Origin: a bacterium
GTDB lineage: Bacteria; UBP15; UBA6099; DSWB01
Assembly (NCBI GenBank): GCA_020061125.1
Contig: JAGUYV010000505.1
Coordinates: forward strand, 1 to 12,726
Reading direction: 5' to 3'
DNA length: 12,726 nucleotides
This document shows positions 11,880-12,726 of the stretch, in pieces (positions within the stretch are counted from its first letter, which is position 1; every line of letters begins with the position of its first letter). Below the pieces are notes generated by a model that saw nothing but the letters and a program-made list of their open reading frames with translations, was not told where the DNA came from and searched no databases. Made by a program: the position numbers and the translations under genes.

Positions 11880-12344
11880 ATGAGAATTGAAAAGAATGAA
11901 AAAAAATACGCGAGCAAGTGCCAGGCCCTGGCGCGCGACCTGCGCGAGCATTTCCAGGCGCTTGACATGGATGCGCTCAACGCGAGTCTGCGCGACGATC
12001 TGGTGTACGCGGCCCTGGACGACACAAAGCAGACCGTGCTCGCGTTCCTGTGCCTGCGGCGCACCAACGCAAAGGCCGCAGAGATCACGCATTTCGCGGC
12101 CGGGGGAGACAAGTGGACCGCGGGCGCGGCCGCGGCGCTTCTCGACCGTGCGGCCGCGGACGCAAAAACAAAGGGCGCGCGACTGCTGTCCCTCAAGGCC
12201 GTGGATCCCGGCACCGGCTACGCACCGTTCCGCGCCGCGTGGGATTTCTGCGCCAGGCAAGGGTTCGTGCCCGTGGCGTCCATAGACCCGTTCCCGGGCT
12301 GGGAGCCGGGCCGCGCGTGTGCGGTCATGGTCAAAATTCTGTGA
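11880..12344 (+). CDS. GNAT-like acetyltransferase
   Basis: A 154-residue cytoplasmic protein with the outline of a GNAT N-acetyltransferase, which moves an acetyl group from acetyl-CoA to an amine or protein lysine. The core strand VLAFLCLRRTNAKAAEITHFA (53-73) is followed by a helix (81-98), and the end shows GYAPFRAAWDFCARQGFVPV (113-132), the typical final motif where a residue turn leads to xxGF. The acetyl-CoA pyrophosphate loop (usually Q/RxxGxG/A) is only loosely present around DKWTAGAAAA (77-86). GGAGAG lies just before the ATG. It is divergent from the 2-oxoacid oxidoreductase operon and shares its promoter region. Its substrate is unknown; acetylation of that enzyme would be speculation. 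Confidence 0.7.
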   Translation: MRIEKNEKKYASKCQALARDLREHFQALDMDALNASLRDDLVYAALDDTKQTVLAFLCLRRTNAKAAEITHFAAGGDKWTAGAAAALLDRAAADAKTKGARLLSLKAVDPGTGYAPFRAAWDFCARQGFVPVASIDPFPGWEPGRACAVMVKIL

Positions 12345-12563
12345 TCGATTAAGAGGCATCCGCGGGCTGTCGAAAATACCAAGCTGGGCGAAAGACGCGA
12401 CCGCAGAAAAAATTGGGACTGGGAACGCGGCGTTCTTCCGCGTGCCTGCGCCTGTTTTTCGGCCGCCCGGTTTTTTTCAACAGACCCTTCGCAGTGATTC
12501 TCTGTGTGGAGATTTTGCGCAATGTTTTCATAACAATTTCCGGCGCAAAGGGACAGGGGCAGC
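12345..12563. other. Intergenic region without a convincing gene
   Basis: These 219 bases separate the GNAT-like gene from the last, partial gene. They hold a modest hairpin (ACGCGG near 12425-12430 with CCGCGT near 12438-12443), T runs at 12455-12459 and 12471-12477, and a perfect TTGCGCAA palindrome (12515-12522). None combines into a clean terminator or a riboswitch I can name. CATAAC near 12530 is a poor -10. Confidence 0.5.
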
Positions 12564-12726
12564 ATGGAGCAAACATTCATTGTGCGGTTTTCGCGGCGCG
12601 CGAGCTGTCTGGTCATGGCGTGCGCGCCGTTGTTGTTTGCGGGCGGTCTGTTCGTGTTTGTGAAATTGCAGGAGCCGGACGCGTTGAATGATCCGGTGGC
12701 GCTGCGCGTGCTGCAGGGCGTGTGCG
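12564..12726 (+). CDS. N-terminus of a probable membrane protein, cut by the window edge
   Basis: The frame opens with ATG at 12564, preceded by AGGGG 4 bases upstream, and stays open to the edge (54 codons). The visible part reads MEQTFIVRFSRRASCLVMAC, then a hydrophobic stretch APLLFAGGLFVFV (22-34) and a more polar region with EPDALNDPVALRVL. A positively charged start followed by one hydrophobic helix fits a membrane anchor or inner-membrane protein with the N-terminus inside. I do not recognise the family, and too little is present to assign one. Confidence 0.6.
   Translation, partial: MEQTFIVRFSRRASCLVMACAPLLFAGGLFVFVKLQEPDALNDPVALRVLQGVC

Noticed and set aside
12345-12563. A cyclic-di-GMP or other riboswitch before the last gene
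   Set aside because: Some GC-rich fragments looked like parts of the GEMM motif, but the conserved core pieces are not present in order on either strand.
12349-12576. A basic 75-codon minus-strand frame in the last intergenic region
   Set aside because: It has no good ribosome-binding site or promoter, overlaps the start of the partial membrane-protein gene, and resembles no family I know.

Overview
The window is GC-rich and densely coded. It carries the genes of a strict or facultative anaerobe: a ferredoxin-dependent 2-oxoacid oxidoreductase with its own 2[4Fe-4S] ferredoxin subunit, a B12-binding-type radical SAM protein and a core-MetE-like protein. Recognisable Shine-Dalgarno sequences, sigma70-like TATAAT/TATACT/TACAAT boxes and hairpin-plus-T-run terminators all indicate a bacterium. 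The gene set would fit a Desulfobacterota-like organism or a related uncultured anaerobic lineage. No rRNA or marker gene is present, so this placement is only an inference. I see no tRNA, rRNA, CRISPR array, insertion sequence or phage gene.

Left part (1-4645). A phosphodiesterase of the alkaline phosphatase superfamily (cut by the left edge) and a small four-cysteine protein run leftward. A MetE-like protein, a phosphomannomutase/phosphoglucomutase (followed by a strong terminator) and a secreted phosphodiester glycosidase run rightward. Promoter-like boxes precede each rightward gene.

Middle part (4646-8667). A polyprenyl-phosphate-type family 2 glycosyltransferase with two membrane helices (leftward) is divergent from a radical SAM gene (rightward). 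The radical SAM start codon overlaps the stop of a 12-codon arginine-rich reading frame. Next come a leftward SRPBCC/DUF2505-like protein and a leftward XRE-cupin regulator, each with its own promoter and a nearby palindrome.

Right part (8773-12726). A leftward operon korD-vorB-korB-korC encodes the delta, alpha, beta and gamma subunits of a 2-oxoacid (probably branched-chain, VOR-type) ferredoxin oxidoreductase. It oxidises 2-oxoacids to acyl-CoA and reduces ferredoxin. Its promoter overlaps, back to back, that of a GNAT-like acetyltransferase gene. A membrane protein is cut by the right edge.

The most unusual part is non-coding. Within the oxidoreductase operon, korB and korC are separated by 236 bases. 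That spacer holds two different four-copy heptamer arrays, one just after the korB stop and one covering the korC ribosome-binding region. A terminator-like hairpin also follows korD directly. Together they suggest that subunit levels are set between genes of the operon. I did not find a clearly new multi-gene system; the protein genes belong mostly to known families.
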